The translations under genes were made by a program, and so were the position numbers. Under the pieces are notes generated by a model. The model was not told the origin of the DNA. It saw nothing but the letters and a program-made list of their open reading frames with translations, and did no database searches. DNA of 5,339 bases from an uncultured Coriobacteriaceae bacterium. GTDB taxonomy: Bacteria; Actinomycetota; Coriobacteriia; Coriobacteriales; Eggerthellaceae. Positions 1-5,339 of this stretch are shown piece after piece (positions within the stretch are counted from its first letter, which is position 1; each line of letters starts with the position of its first letter). The stretch covers positions 1-5,339 of the forward strand of contig USJN01000128.1 in NCBI GenBank assembly GCA_900554945.1, written 5' to 3'.

Positions 1-767
1 CGCCCTTGGGCGACGCGGTCGCATCGAATGCCTCCAGATTACCTTCTTACGGAAAAACCATCGTACGTATGAGCGGCGTAGTTGCTGGCTACCGCGGTGC
101 GCCTGCGGTCTTGAACGGTCTCGATTCCTGCCTCCTTTCGGGTAGTGTCGTCGGTATTGTGGGGCACAACGGGGCTGGGAAAACGACGTTTGCCCGGTGC
201 ATGGCCGGCCTTCTCAAGGAAAAGGCGGGGGTGATCGAGGTCGACGACGTGCCGCTTCGCGCAAGGAAACGGGCGGGGCGCGTGTACCTGGTTATGCAAG
301 AACCGGGGTACCAGTTGTTCAGCAGCACGGTTGACGATGAGCTTGCAAGCGCGTGCTCTTCGGATGGCGCGGAAGACAGCCTAGGTAATAAGGACCGGAT
401 TGCAGCAATAAAGGCTGCGCTTGCTCTCGAGGGTCTTGCCGACAGGCACCCGCTTTCCCTTTCAGGCGGGGAACGCCAACGGCTTTCCATCGCCGCGGGC
501 TTGCTTTCGAGTGCCCGCGCGATGATTCTCGACGAGCCTACGAGTGGCTTGGATTATCGCAACATGCGTCGAATAGATGCCCAAATCGCGCGTATGCGCG
601 ATGCGGGAATCGCTGTCTGCGTTGTCTCGCACGACTATGAATTCCTCTGCTCGGCATGCGATGAGATAGCTCTGGTCGAAGACGGGCGCATCGCCGAGCG
701 CTTCCCCTTAAACAAGGCAACGCTTCCGAAGTTGAAGCTCAATTTCGGGTTTGCAGAAATACAGTAA
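1..767 (+). CDS. ECF-type ABC transporter ATP-binding protein, 5' end outside window
   Basis: This is a cytoplasmic ATPase that should power an energy-coupling-factor importer by driving the T component and the S component encoded next door. Counting from the TTG at position 6, the ATPase motifs are all intact: aromatic A-loop Y29, Walker A GHNGAGKT at 53-60, Q-loop Q98, signature LSGGERQ at 152-158, Walker B ending DE at 176-177 followed by PTSGLD, and switch H209. The Q-loop reads QEPGYQLFSSTVDDE, matching the QxPxxQLF pattern of ECF ATPases rather than exporter ATPases. The frame is open to the left edge and the TTG has no ribosome site in the five bases before it. The poorly conserved first 20 residues look like a linker, so I infer this is the second ATPase domain of a two-domain protein of about 500 residues. 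The alternative is a short single-domain protein starting at ATG 69, which has only weak ribosome-site support. The stop is 18 bases before the S-component gene. Confidence 0.5.
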   Translation, partial: PLGDAVASNASRLPSYGKTIVRMSGVVAGYRGAPAVLNGLDSCLLSGSVVGIVGHNGAGKTTFARCMAGLLKEKAGVIEVDDVPLRARKRAGRVYLVMQEPGYQLFSSTVDDELASACSSDGAEDSLGNKDRIAAIKAALALEGLADRHPLSLSGGERQRLSIAAGLLSSARAMILDEPTSGLDYRNMRRIDAQIARMRDAGIAVCVVSHDYEFLCSACDEIALVEDGRIAERFPLNKATLPKLKLNFGFAEIQ

Positions 768-785
768 CAAGAGAAAGGTTTCACA

Positions 786-1409
786 ATGACAAGTAAAGCA
801 ACAATCGGTTCTGCCGCCAAGGAACGTAATGGCTTGAGCCCGAAAGACTTCGTCTTTATCGCCGTGTTCGGCATCCTTTTGTTCCTAGTGTTCATGGTGT
901 TCTCGATTATCTTTAGCGCGAATGCCAACCTGTGCTGGTTTACTCACACGGTAGGCGCGTTGTTCGCTGGTACCGTGTTCATGTACCTGGCCTATCGCGT
1001 CCCGAAGCGTGGCACGATCGCCATCATGGGCATTATAGTTGGTGCGGTCGGTCTTCTCATGGGTATGTTCTGGAGCGGTCCTGTCGGCATTGTTGTGGGC
1101 GGTATCGTGGCAGACCTTATCGCAGGCGATCCGCAGAAGCGCACCAAGACCAAGCTTATCTGTGCCTTTGCCGCGTTCACGTTCTGCTTCTGGCTGGGGC
1201 AGATCTCTCTCATCCTTATGATGGGCGAGGCCTATGCCGAGATGTGCGTTCAAGCCGGCATGACCCTCGAGTACGGCCAAACGCTCGTTAACTCGATTCT
1301 AAGCCCAATGGGCGTCGTTACCGGCGCTGCCACCATCGCTGGCGGCCTTATCGGCGGCTTCATCGGTACCAAGGTGTTCTCGAAGCACTTTGCCAAGCTT
1401 GGCATGTAG
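786..1409 (+). CDS. MptD/Trep_Strep family putative ECF transporter S component
   Basis: This 207-residue integral membrane protein is probably the substrate-binding (S) subunit of an ECF importer. Hydrophobic stretches suggest six membrane helices at roughly 22-43, 49-70, 77-95, 99-113, 124-146 and 172-194. A basic cytoplasmic loop (DPQKRTKTK, 115-123) lies between helices four and five, and the C-terminus is basic (KVFSKHFAKLG). The small size, strong hydrophobicity, glycine-rich last helix (GGLIGGFIG) and basic tail match the MptD / Trep_Strep family as I know it. The ATG at 786 is well supported by GAGAAAGG at 771-778, seven bases upstream. The gene lies between the ECF ATPase and two half-transporters, all on the same strand. 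The substrate is not established. The segment NLCWFTH (48-54) and many methionines could ligand a metal or heme, but this is speculation. Confidence 0.5.
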   Translation: MTSKATIGSAAKERNGLSPKDFVFIAVFGILLFLVFMVFSIIFSANANLCWFTHTVGALFAGTVFMYLAYRVPKRGTIAIMGIIVGAVGLLMGMFWSGPVGIVVGGIVADLIAGDPQKRTKTKLICAFAAFTFCFWLGQISLILMMGEAYAEMCVQAGMTLEYGQTLVNSILSPMGVVTGAATIAGGLIGGFIGTKVFSKHFAKLGM

Positions 1410-1430
1410 ATTAACGGCCGGGAGGTAAAT

Positions 1431-3305
1431 ATGGCAATGACCCGGGAAGACGGTACTCTAACAGCAGGAGTGGGAAAGGACGTGGGGAAAGAAGGTCCCG
1501 CCAAGAAGAAAAACGCGATTCTCGAGCTGTTAGGGTTTGCTGGCAAGCGGCGGGTTTTGGCGTATGCGGGATGCGGTCTTTCGGTGCTGAACGCTGCGCT
1601 TGCCGTGATGCCCCTCGTATGCGTGTGGTTCGTGGTTCGGGACTTGGTTTTGGTGTACCCGAACTGGGACGAAGCATCATCGGCTGCGATGTGGTCTGTG
1701 CTTGCTGTGGCGTTCGCCGTGTTGGGCATCATCGTGTATTTCGGTGCGCTCATGGCCTCGCATCTGGCGGCCTTTCGCATTGCGGCAAATATGCGCAAGG
1801 CGATGGTACGTCACGTGGCGCGGATCCCAATGGGATATTTCAGCGTGCACTCGTCGGGGGAGATGCGCCGCGTGATCGACGGGTGTGCGGGCCAGACAGA
1901 AGACCTTATCGCCCATAAGCTGCCCGATTTTGTTGGCTCTTTCGCCACCCCGGTGATCTTCTTCGTCGTGGCGTTCCTGTTCGACTGGAGGATGGGACTT
2001 CTGTGTCTCGTCCCCATCGCCGTTTCCTTCGCCGCGATGTGGTGGATGATGGGCCGCGAGGATGCGAAGGGTGGCCGCCATTTCATGGAGCTTTACCAGG
2101 CGGCCCTCATGCGCATGAGTGCTGCGGCAACCGAATACGTTCGTGGTATACCCGTGGTAAAGGTATTCCAGCAGACGGTGTTTTCGTTCAAAGCATTCCA
2201 CGAGGCAGTCATCGACTATCGCGACATGGCGACGAACTATACCGAGTATTGCCGACGACCCCAAGTCGTGCAGTTGGTCGCGATTAACTCGACTTTCGCG
2301 GTGCTCGTGCCTGCAGGCATTGCGCTTGCGGCCGTCGCACCTGATTTCCCGGCTTTCCTGATTGACTTCCTGTTCTATGCGTTCTTCTCGGCAATGACAA
2401 CAACGATGATGTCGAAGGTCATGTATTCGTCGGAGGCCGTCATGATCGCCGAAGACGCACTGCGGCGGATGAACACAATTATGGAGGTCGCTCCCATCGA
2501 CGAGGTGGAGCCTGCGGAAGCACTTCATCCGAAGGAGGCGAGCATCGAGCTTGCGGGCGTCAGCTTCTCGTATCCGGGGTCCAGGGAACCGGCGCTTTGC
2601 AACGTATCGCTTTCCGTTCCCGCCGGGGCGACGGTGGCTCTCGTCGGGCCGTCGGGCGGAGGCAAGTCGACGCTCGCGTCGCTCGTCCCGCGCTTTTGGG
2701 ACGCAGATGAGGGTGTCGTTCTTGTGGGCGGGGCAGATGTGCGATGCATTCCCGTCGAGGAGCTGATGGGCGCCGTTTCCTTCGTGTTCCAAGACGATCG
2801 GCTGTTCAAGCGAAGCTTGGCCGACAACGTGCGTGCGGGTCGCCCCGATGCGAGTGATGCCGAGGTGCTCGCGGCGCTCCATGCGGCCCAGTGCGACGAC
2901 ATCATCGCCAAGTTCCCCGATGGTGTGAGCACCGTGGTGGGAAAAGAGGGCTTGTACCTTTCCGGGGGAGAGCGTCAGCGCATCGCGCTTGCGCGTGCCA
3001 TTCTGAAAGACGCCCCAATCGTGGTTCTCGACGAAGCAACGGCGTTTGCCGACCCCGAAAACGAGGCGTTGATCCAGGCGGCTCTCGCGACACTTTGCGA
3101 AGACAAGACGGTGCTCATGATCGCGCACCGTCTATCCACCGTCGCAAATGCGGACCGCATCTTCGTCATCGATCGGGGCTCTGTCGTGGAGCAGGGTACC
3201 CACGAAGAGCTTGTCGCGCAAGGCGGGCTGTATGCGCGCATGTGGCGAGACTACCGAACGAGCGCGATGTGGAGGATCGAAGGGGGTGGCAGCCGTGTGG
3301 CGTAG
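1431..3305 (+). CDS. ABC transporter permease/ATP-binding half-transporter, YbtQ/IrtA-like
   Basis: This 624-residue protein fuses a six-helix exporter-fold membrane domain (helices near 44-69, 87-110, 167-184, 188-206, 280-303 and 307-326) to a C-terminal ATPase domain (about 371-610). The ATPase motifs are complete: Y381 A-loop, Walker A GPSGGGKST at 406-414, Q454, signature LSGGERQ at 510-516, Walker B D534 with catalytic E535, and H566. The D-loop region reads ATAFADPENE instead of the usual ATSALD. That variant is characteristic of YbtP/YbtQ and IrtA-type transporters, which import iron-siderophores despite their exporter fold. There is no fused siderophore-reductase (SIP) domain, unlike mycobacterial IrtA. 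A lysine-rich 28-residue extension precedes the membrane domain. The ATG at 1431 follows GGAGG at 1421-1425 by five bases; an ATG two codons later (1437) is also possible. The gene begins 21 bases after the S component, and its last bases overlap the next gene, its likely heterodimer partner. Drug or lipid export cannot be excluded. Confidence 0.5.
   Translation: MAMTREDGTLTAGVGKDVGKEGPAKKKNAILELLGFAGKRRVLAYAGCGLSVLNAALAVMPLVCVWFVVRDLVLVYPNWDEASSAAMWSVLAVAFAVLGIIVYFGALMASHLAAFRIAANMRKAMVRHVARIPMGYFSVHSSGEMRRVIDGCAGQTEDLIAHKLPDFVGSFATPVIFFVVAFLFDWRMGLLCLVPIAVSFAAMWWMMGREDAKGGRHFMELYQAALMRMSAAATEYVRGIPVVKVFQQTVFSFKAFHEAVIDYRDMATNYTEYCRRPQVVQLVAINSTFAVLVPAGIALAAVAPDFPAFLIDFLFYAFFSAMTTTMMSKVMYSSEAVMIAEDALRRMNTIMEVAPIDEVEPAEALHPKEASIELAGVSFSYPGSREPALCNVSLSVPAGATVALVGPSGGGKSTLASLVPRFWDADEGVVLVGGADVRCIPVEELMGAVSFVFQDDRLFKRSLADNVRAGRPDASDAEVLAALHAAQCDDIIAKFPDGVSTVVGKEGLYLSGGERQRIALARAILKDAPIVVLDEATAFADPENEALIQAALATLCEDKTVLMIAHRLSTVANADRIFVIDRGSVVEQGTHEELVAQGGLYARMWRDYRTSAMWRIEGGGSRVA
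3280..3288 (+). promoter_or_regulatory. Ribosome binding site setting the GTG start of the second half-transporter
   Basis: AAGGGGGTG differs by one base from the ideal AAGGAGGTG and ends six bases before GTG 3295. It lies inside the 3' end of the preceding coding region, as expected for translational coupling. A second purine run, GGAGG at 3271-3275, could instead serve the in-frame GTG at 3286, with a ten-base gap. The two starts differ by only three residues. Confidence 0.5.
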
Positions 3306-5040
3306 GATTCAAGATGCTTTCGCCCTGACCGACCAGGGCATGAAGGACTTCATGCGCGGTGCCGGGTTCTGCGCGCTGGCGAACCTGATGCTGATGCTGC
3401 CCATCGTGGTGCTGTACTTCGTCGCGAGCGATTTCGTCAGGTACCTTAGTGAACCTGCTGTCGGCCTGCCTGGCATGGTGCCCTACGTGGTGGGCATCGT
3501 GGCGGCACTTGTCGTGATGTTCGTCACGCAGATGTGGGAATATCGCGCGACGTACACGGTGGTGTACAAAGAAAGCGCTCGCAAGCGCATCGCCATCGCG
3601 GAGCGTTTGCGCCTGCTTCCGCTCTCGTTCTTCGGGAAGCGCGATTTGGCCGACTTGACAAGCGTTATCATGAAGGACTGCTCCGATCAGGAGCGCCTGT
3701 TCTCGCACACCATGCCGCAGATTTTCGGCATGGGCGCTTCGACGCTGGTATTCGCTGCCATGATGTTCGCGTTCGACTGGAGGCTGGCGGCATCTGCGCT
3801 CTGGCCCATCCCCGTAGCGCTCGTGGCGTTGCTTCTGACCGCGCGCGTCCAGAAGTCGCATACCGCGAAGAAGAACGCGGCGTCCCTTTCGTTCGTCGAT
3901 GGGCTACAGGAATACCTTGAATGCCATCGCGAGATACGCTCGCTCAACAAGGTGGGCGCGTTTCAGAGCGATCTTGGTCGTCGCATCGATCGTTTCGAGC
4001 GAGAGAAGATTGGTGCCGAACTGGCTATGGGCGTGGCGGTGTGCTCTGCCCAAGGCTTCTTGCGCCTGGGAATCGCATCCGTCATCGTGGCGGGGACGAT
4101 GCTGCTCGTGGCGGGACGAGTCGACTTCCTCGTGTTCTTCGTGTATCTGTTGGCGGTGACGAGGGTTTACGATCCCATCAACGTTATCTTGCAAGCCATC
4201 GCCGAGCTGATGGACATGAGCTTGAGCCTGGGGCGTATGCGCGCCATCGAGAACGAGCCGATCCAGACGGGTCACACCTCGTTCGAGCCTCAAGGTTATG
4301 ACGTGGCCTTCGACGACGTGGGCTTTGCATACGCTGACGGCGAGGATGTCTTGGACGGCGTGTCGTTCACGGCGCGGGAAGGGCAGGTGACGGCGCTTGT
4401 GGGCGCGTCAGGTTCGGGCAAGAGCACGGCTGTCAAGCTCGCTTCGCGTTTTTGGGACGTAAGCTCCGGCGCGGTCTTCGTGGGCGGCGTCGACGTCTCC
4501 ACTGTCGATCCGGAAACGCTGCTCTCTTCATTCTCCGAGGTGTTCCAGGACGTGGTGCTTTTCGATGATACCGTGCGTGAGAACATTCGCCTCGGGAAGA
4601 AGAGCGCTACGGACGAGGAGGTTCTCGCCGCGGCGAAGGTGGCCCGCTGCGACGAGTTCGTGGAGCGTTTGCCCAACGGCTACGACACGCTGATCGGGGA
4701 AAACGGCGGCAGGCTTTCCGGCGGTGAGCGCCAGCGCATCTCGATTGCGCGCGCCTTGCTGAAAAATGCCCCGATTGTGTTGCTCGATGAAGCCACGGCT
4801 TCGCTTGACGTGGAAAACGAGACGCAGGTGCAAGCTGCTCTCTCCGAGTTGCTTCAAGGCAAGACGGTCCTCGTCATCGCGCATCGCATGCGCACGGTCG
4901 ACAACGCCGACAAGATCGTCGTGCTCGAAGGCGGCCGCGTGGTGGAGCAGGGAAGTCCGGCTGAGTTACGCGAAAAGCCCGAAGGCAGGTACCGCCGTAT
5001 GTTGGAGCTGCAGCGCGAAAGCGCCGCGTGGGCTCTCTAG
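3295..5040 (+). CDS. ABC transporter permease/ATP-binding half-transporter, YbtP/IrtB-like
   Basis: From GTG 3295 this is a 581-residue half-transporter. It starts MWRRIQDAFALTDQGMKDF, the opening I associate with this siderophore-type family. Predicted helices lie near 23-46, 62-81, 142-160, 164-183, 248-272 and 276-292. Family-like signatures in the membrane domain are LPLSFFGKRDLADLT (108-122) and RVYDPI (290-295). The ATPase domain is complete: Y346, Walker A GASGSGKST at 370-378, Q418, signature LSGGERQ at 474-480, Walker B D498 with catalytic E499, ATASLD (500-505) and H530. Extending the frame back to ATG 3148 would add 49 residues without membrane-domain resemblance, overlapping the upstream gene by 158 bases, so I reject that start. 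The 11-base overlap with its paralogue indicates coupled synthesis of a heterodimer. Both proteins end with a similar SAxW segment. Import of an iron chelate or tetrapyrrole is inferred from the family and neighbours; the direction of transport is not proven. Confidence 0.5.
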   Translation: MWRRIQDAFALTDQGMKDFMRGAGFCALANLMLMLPIVVLYFVASDFVRYLSEPAVGLPGMVPYVVGIVAALVVMFVTQMWEYRATYTVVYKESARKRIAIAERLRLLPLSFFGKRDLADLTSVIMKDCSDQERLFSHTMPQIFGMGASTLVFAAMMFAFDWRLAASALWPIPVALVALLLTARVQKSHTAKKNAASLSFVDGLQEYLECHREIRSLNKVGAFQSDLGRRIDRFEREKIGAELAMGVAVCSAQGFLRLGIASVIVAGTMLLVAGRVDFLVFFVYLLAVTRVYDPINVILQAIAELMDMSLSLGRMRAIENEPIQTGHTSFEPQGYDVAFDDVGFAYADGEDVLDGVSFTAREGQVTALVGASGSGKSTAVKLASRFWDVSSGAVFVGGVDVSTVDPETLLSSFSEVFQDVVLFDDTVRENIRLGKKSATDEEVLAAAKVARCDEFVERLPNGYDTLIGENGGRLSGGERQRISIARALLKNAPIVLLDEATASLDVENETQVQAALSELLQGKTVLVIAHRMRTVDNADKIVVLEGGRVVEQGSPAELREKPEGRYRRMLELQRESAAWAL

Positions 5041-5059
5041 CGCAAAAACGATGTGAGAT

Positions 5060-5087
5060 GGGGCGGTCGGGTACGTGCCGAAGCCCC
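5060..5087 (+). other. Imperfect hairpin just after the operon's last stop codon
   Basis: GGGGC at 5060-5064 pairs with GCCCC at 5083-5087, and TCGG at 5067-5070 pairs with CCGA at 5078-5081, with a small internal bulge and a seven-base loop. No T-run follows, so it is not an intrinsic terminator by itself. A competing pairing of GCCGA (5077-5081) with TCGGC (5091-5095) is also possible. It may protect the 3' end of the transcript or have no role. Confidence 0.5.
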
Positions 5088-5159
5088 CACTCGGCATATC
5101 TGCGAACCGGAGGCGCAGAGGAGGTTTTGCCAGCGATATGTTTTGCCTCTTGAAATCAC

Positions 5160-5189
5160 GGGAGCCGATCATGCGGTCGGCTCCCTTTT
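5160..5189 (+). terminator. Rho-independent terminator of the transport operon
   Basis: GGGAGCCGA (5160-5168) pairs perfectly with TCGGCTCCC (5177-5185). The stem can extend by one T-G and one C-G pair, leaving an ATGC tetraloop. TTTT follows at 5186-5189. The hairpin lies 119 bases after the last stop codon and before the next gene's ribosome site, which fits the end of this operon. The reverse strand lacks a matching T-run, so it should act only in the plus direction. Confidence 0.5.
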
Positions 5190-5247
5190 CGTTCGCCCGG
5201 GCTGGAAGAGGGGGAAAGAAAGACCAGGTTGCGGAAGAATGCGCGCC

Positions 5248-5258
5248 GGAGGGGAGGG
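5248..5258 (+). promoter_or_regulatory. Strong ribosome binding site of the right-edge gene
   Basis: GGAGGGGAGGG ends eight bases before ATG 5267. This purine-rich site is the main reason for choosing that start over other open frames in the region. I see no convincing -35/-10 promoter between the terminator and this site. Confidence 0.5.
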
Positions 5259-5266
5259 CGCTTGGG

Positions 5267-5339
5267 ATGAGTTCGAAATCGGGCGCAATTGCGGGATTCC
5301 TAAACGGTGCTCCGTCTCCTGTTCACGTCGAATATCGGC
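5267..5339 (+). CDS. Partial coding region, possible M18-like aminopeptidase N-terminus
   Basis: Only 24 complete codons are visible before the window ends. The translation starts MSSKSGAIAGFLNGAPSPVH and continues without a stop to the edge. The optimal ribosome site upstream and the position after a terminator support a real gene start. The phrase FLNGAPSPVHVEY loosely recalls the FLxASPSPFHAV opening of M18 aspartyl aminopeptidases, cytosolic metallopeptidases that remove N-terminal acidic residues. With so few residues this is only a hint; a different product is quite possible. The same frame is also open back to an ATG at 5138, but that start would put the terminator hairpin inside the coding region. 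Confidence 0.5.
   Translation, partial: MSSKSGAIAGFLNGAPSPVHVEYR

Noticed and set aside
932..1291. Plus-strand frame (119 codons) inside the S-component gene
   Set aside because: It is an Arg/His-rich shadow of a clear membrane-protein frame and has no supporting start signal.
1677..3128. Long minus-strand open frame (483 codons) opposite the first half-transporter
   Set aside because: Its translation is rich in His, Arg and Cys with no recognisable domain, and it lies fully opposite a well-supported ABC gene. Long antisense frames are common in high-GC coding DNA.
3148..3294. Upstream extension of the second half-transporter to ATG 3148
   Set aside because: The 49 added residues are Ser/Arg-rich, overlap the upstream ATPase domain, and do not resemble the family N-terminus. 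GTG 3295 has a near-ideal ribosome site.
2891..3328. Plus-strand frame (145 codons) over the end of the first half-transporter
   Set aside because: It is an arginine-rich out-of-frame reading of the ATPase domain whose motifs are all intact in the main frame, so it is not a separate gene or a frameshift.
3166..3861. Minus-strand open frame (231 codons) opposite the junction and start of the second half-transporter
   Set aside because: It has a His/Arg/Gln-rich low-quality translation, no domain, and full overlap with coding sequence on the other strand.
5138..5266. Longer form of the right-edge gene starting at ATG 5138 after AGGAGG (5119-5124)
   Set aside because: The frame is open, but the spacing of 13 bases is long and the frame would translate through the terminator hairpin. 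ATG 5267 has a much better ribosome site.
5239..5339. Alternative frame from ATG 5239 to the right edge
   Set aside because: It is open but lacks a properly spaced ribosome site and its translation is Cys/Arg-rich, unlike the competing frame.
1..5339. Possible mobile element, CRISPR array, tRNA or phage signature
   Set aside because: No transposase, integrase, regularly spaced repeat, tRNA-like fold or terminal inverted repeats were seen on reading both strands.

Overview
The window looks like part of a moderately high-GC bacterial chromosome with strong Shine-Dalgarno sites, tight gene packing and occasional GTG starts. Gene content and protein style fit an anaerobic gut actinobacterium of the Coriobacteriia (Eggerthellales-like). 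That assignment is an inference from style and gene content, since no marker gene is present.

The first 5040 bases hold one plus-strand operon of four transport genes. It enters the window already under way. (1) An ABC ATPase of the energy-coupling-factor (ECF) type, open to the left edge and probably the C-terminal half of a two-domain ATPase (1-767). (2) A small six-helix membrane protein of the MptD / Trep_Strep family, a putative ECF substrate-binding S component (786-1409). (3) and (4) Two paralogous ABC half-transporters, each a membrane domain followed by an ATPase domain, resembling the YbtP/YbtQ and IrtA/IrtB pairs that have the exporter fold but import ferric siderophores (1431-3305 and 3295-5040). 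The gaps are 18 and 21 bases, and the last two genes overlap by 11 bases, so one transcript and translational coupling are likely.

The operon is followed by about 120 bases of untranslated sequence containing a small hairpin, then by a strong intrinsic terminator at 5160-5189. A new gene with a very strong ribosome binding site begins at 5267 and runs off the right edge. Its 24 visible residues give only a faint hint of an M18-type aminopeptidase.

Working model: the ECF ATPase and S component (with a T component expected upstream) and the heterodimeric half-transporter pair serve one nutrient. Similar pairings are known in Gram-positive heme-uptake loci, so heme, another tetrapyrrole or an iron chelate is the best guess. 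The sequence does not prove a substrate. No RNA genes, insertion sequences, CRISPR arrays or phage features were seen.
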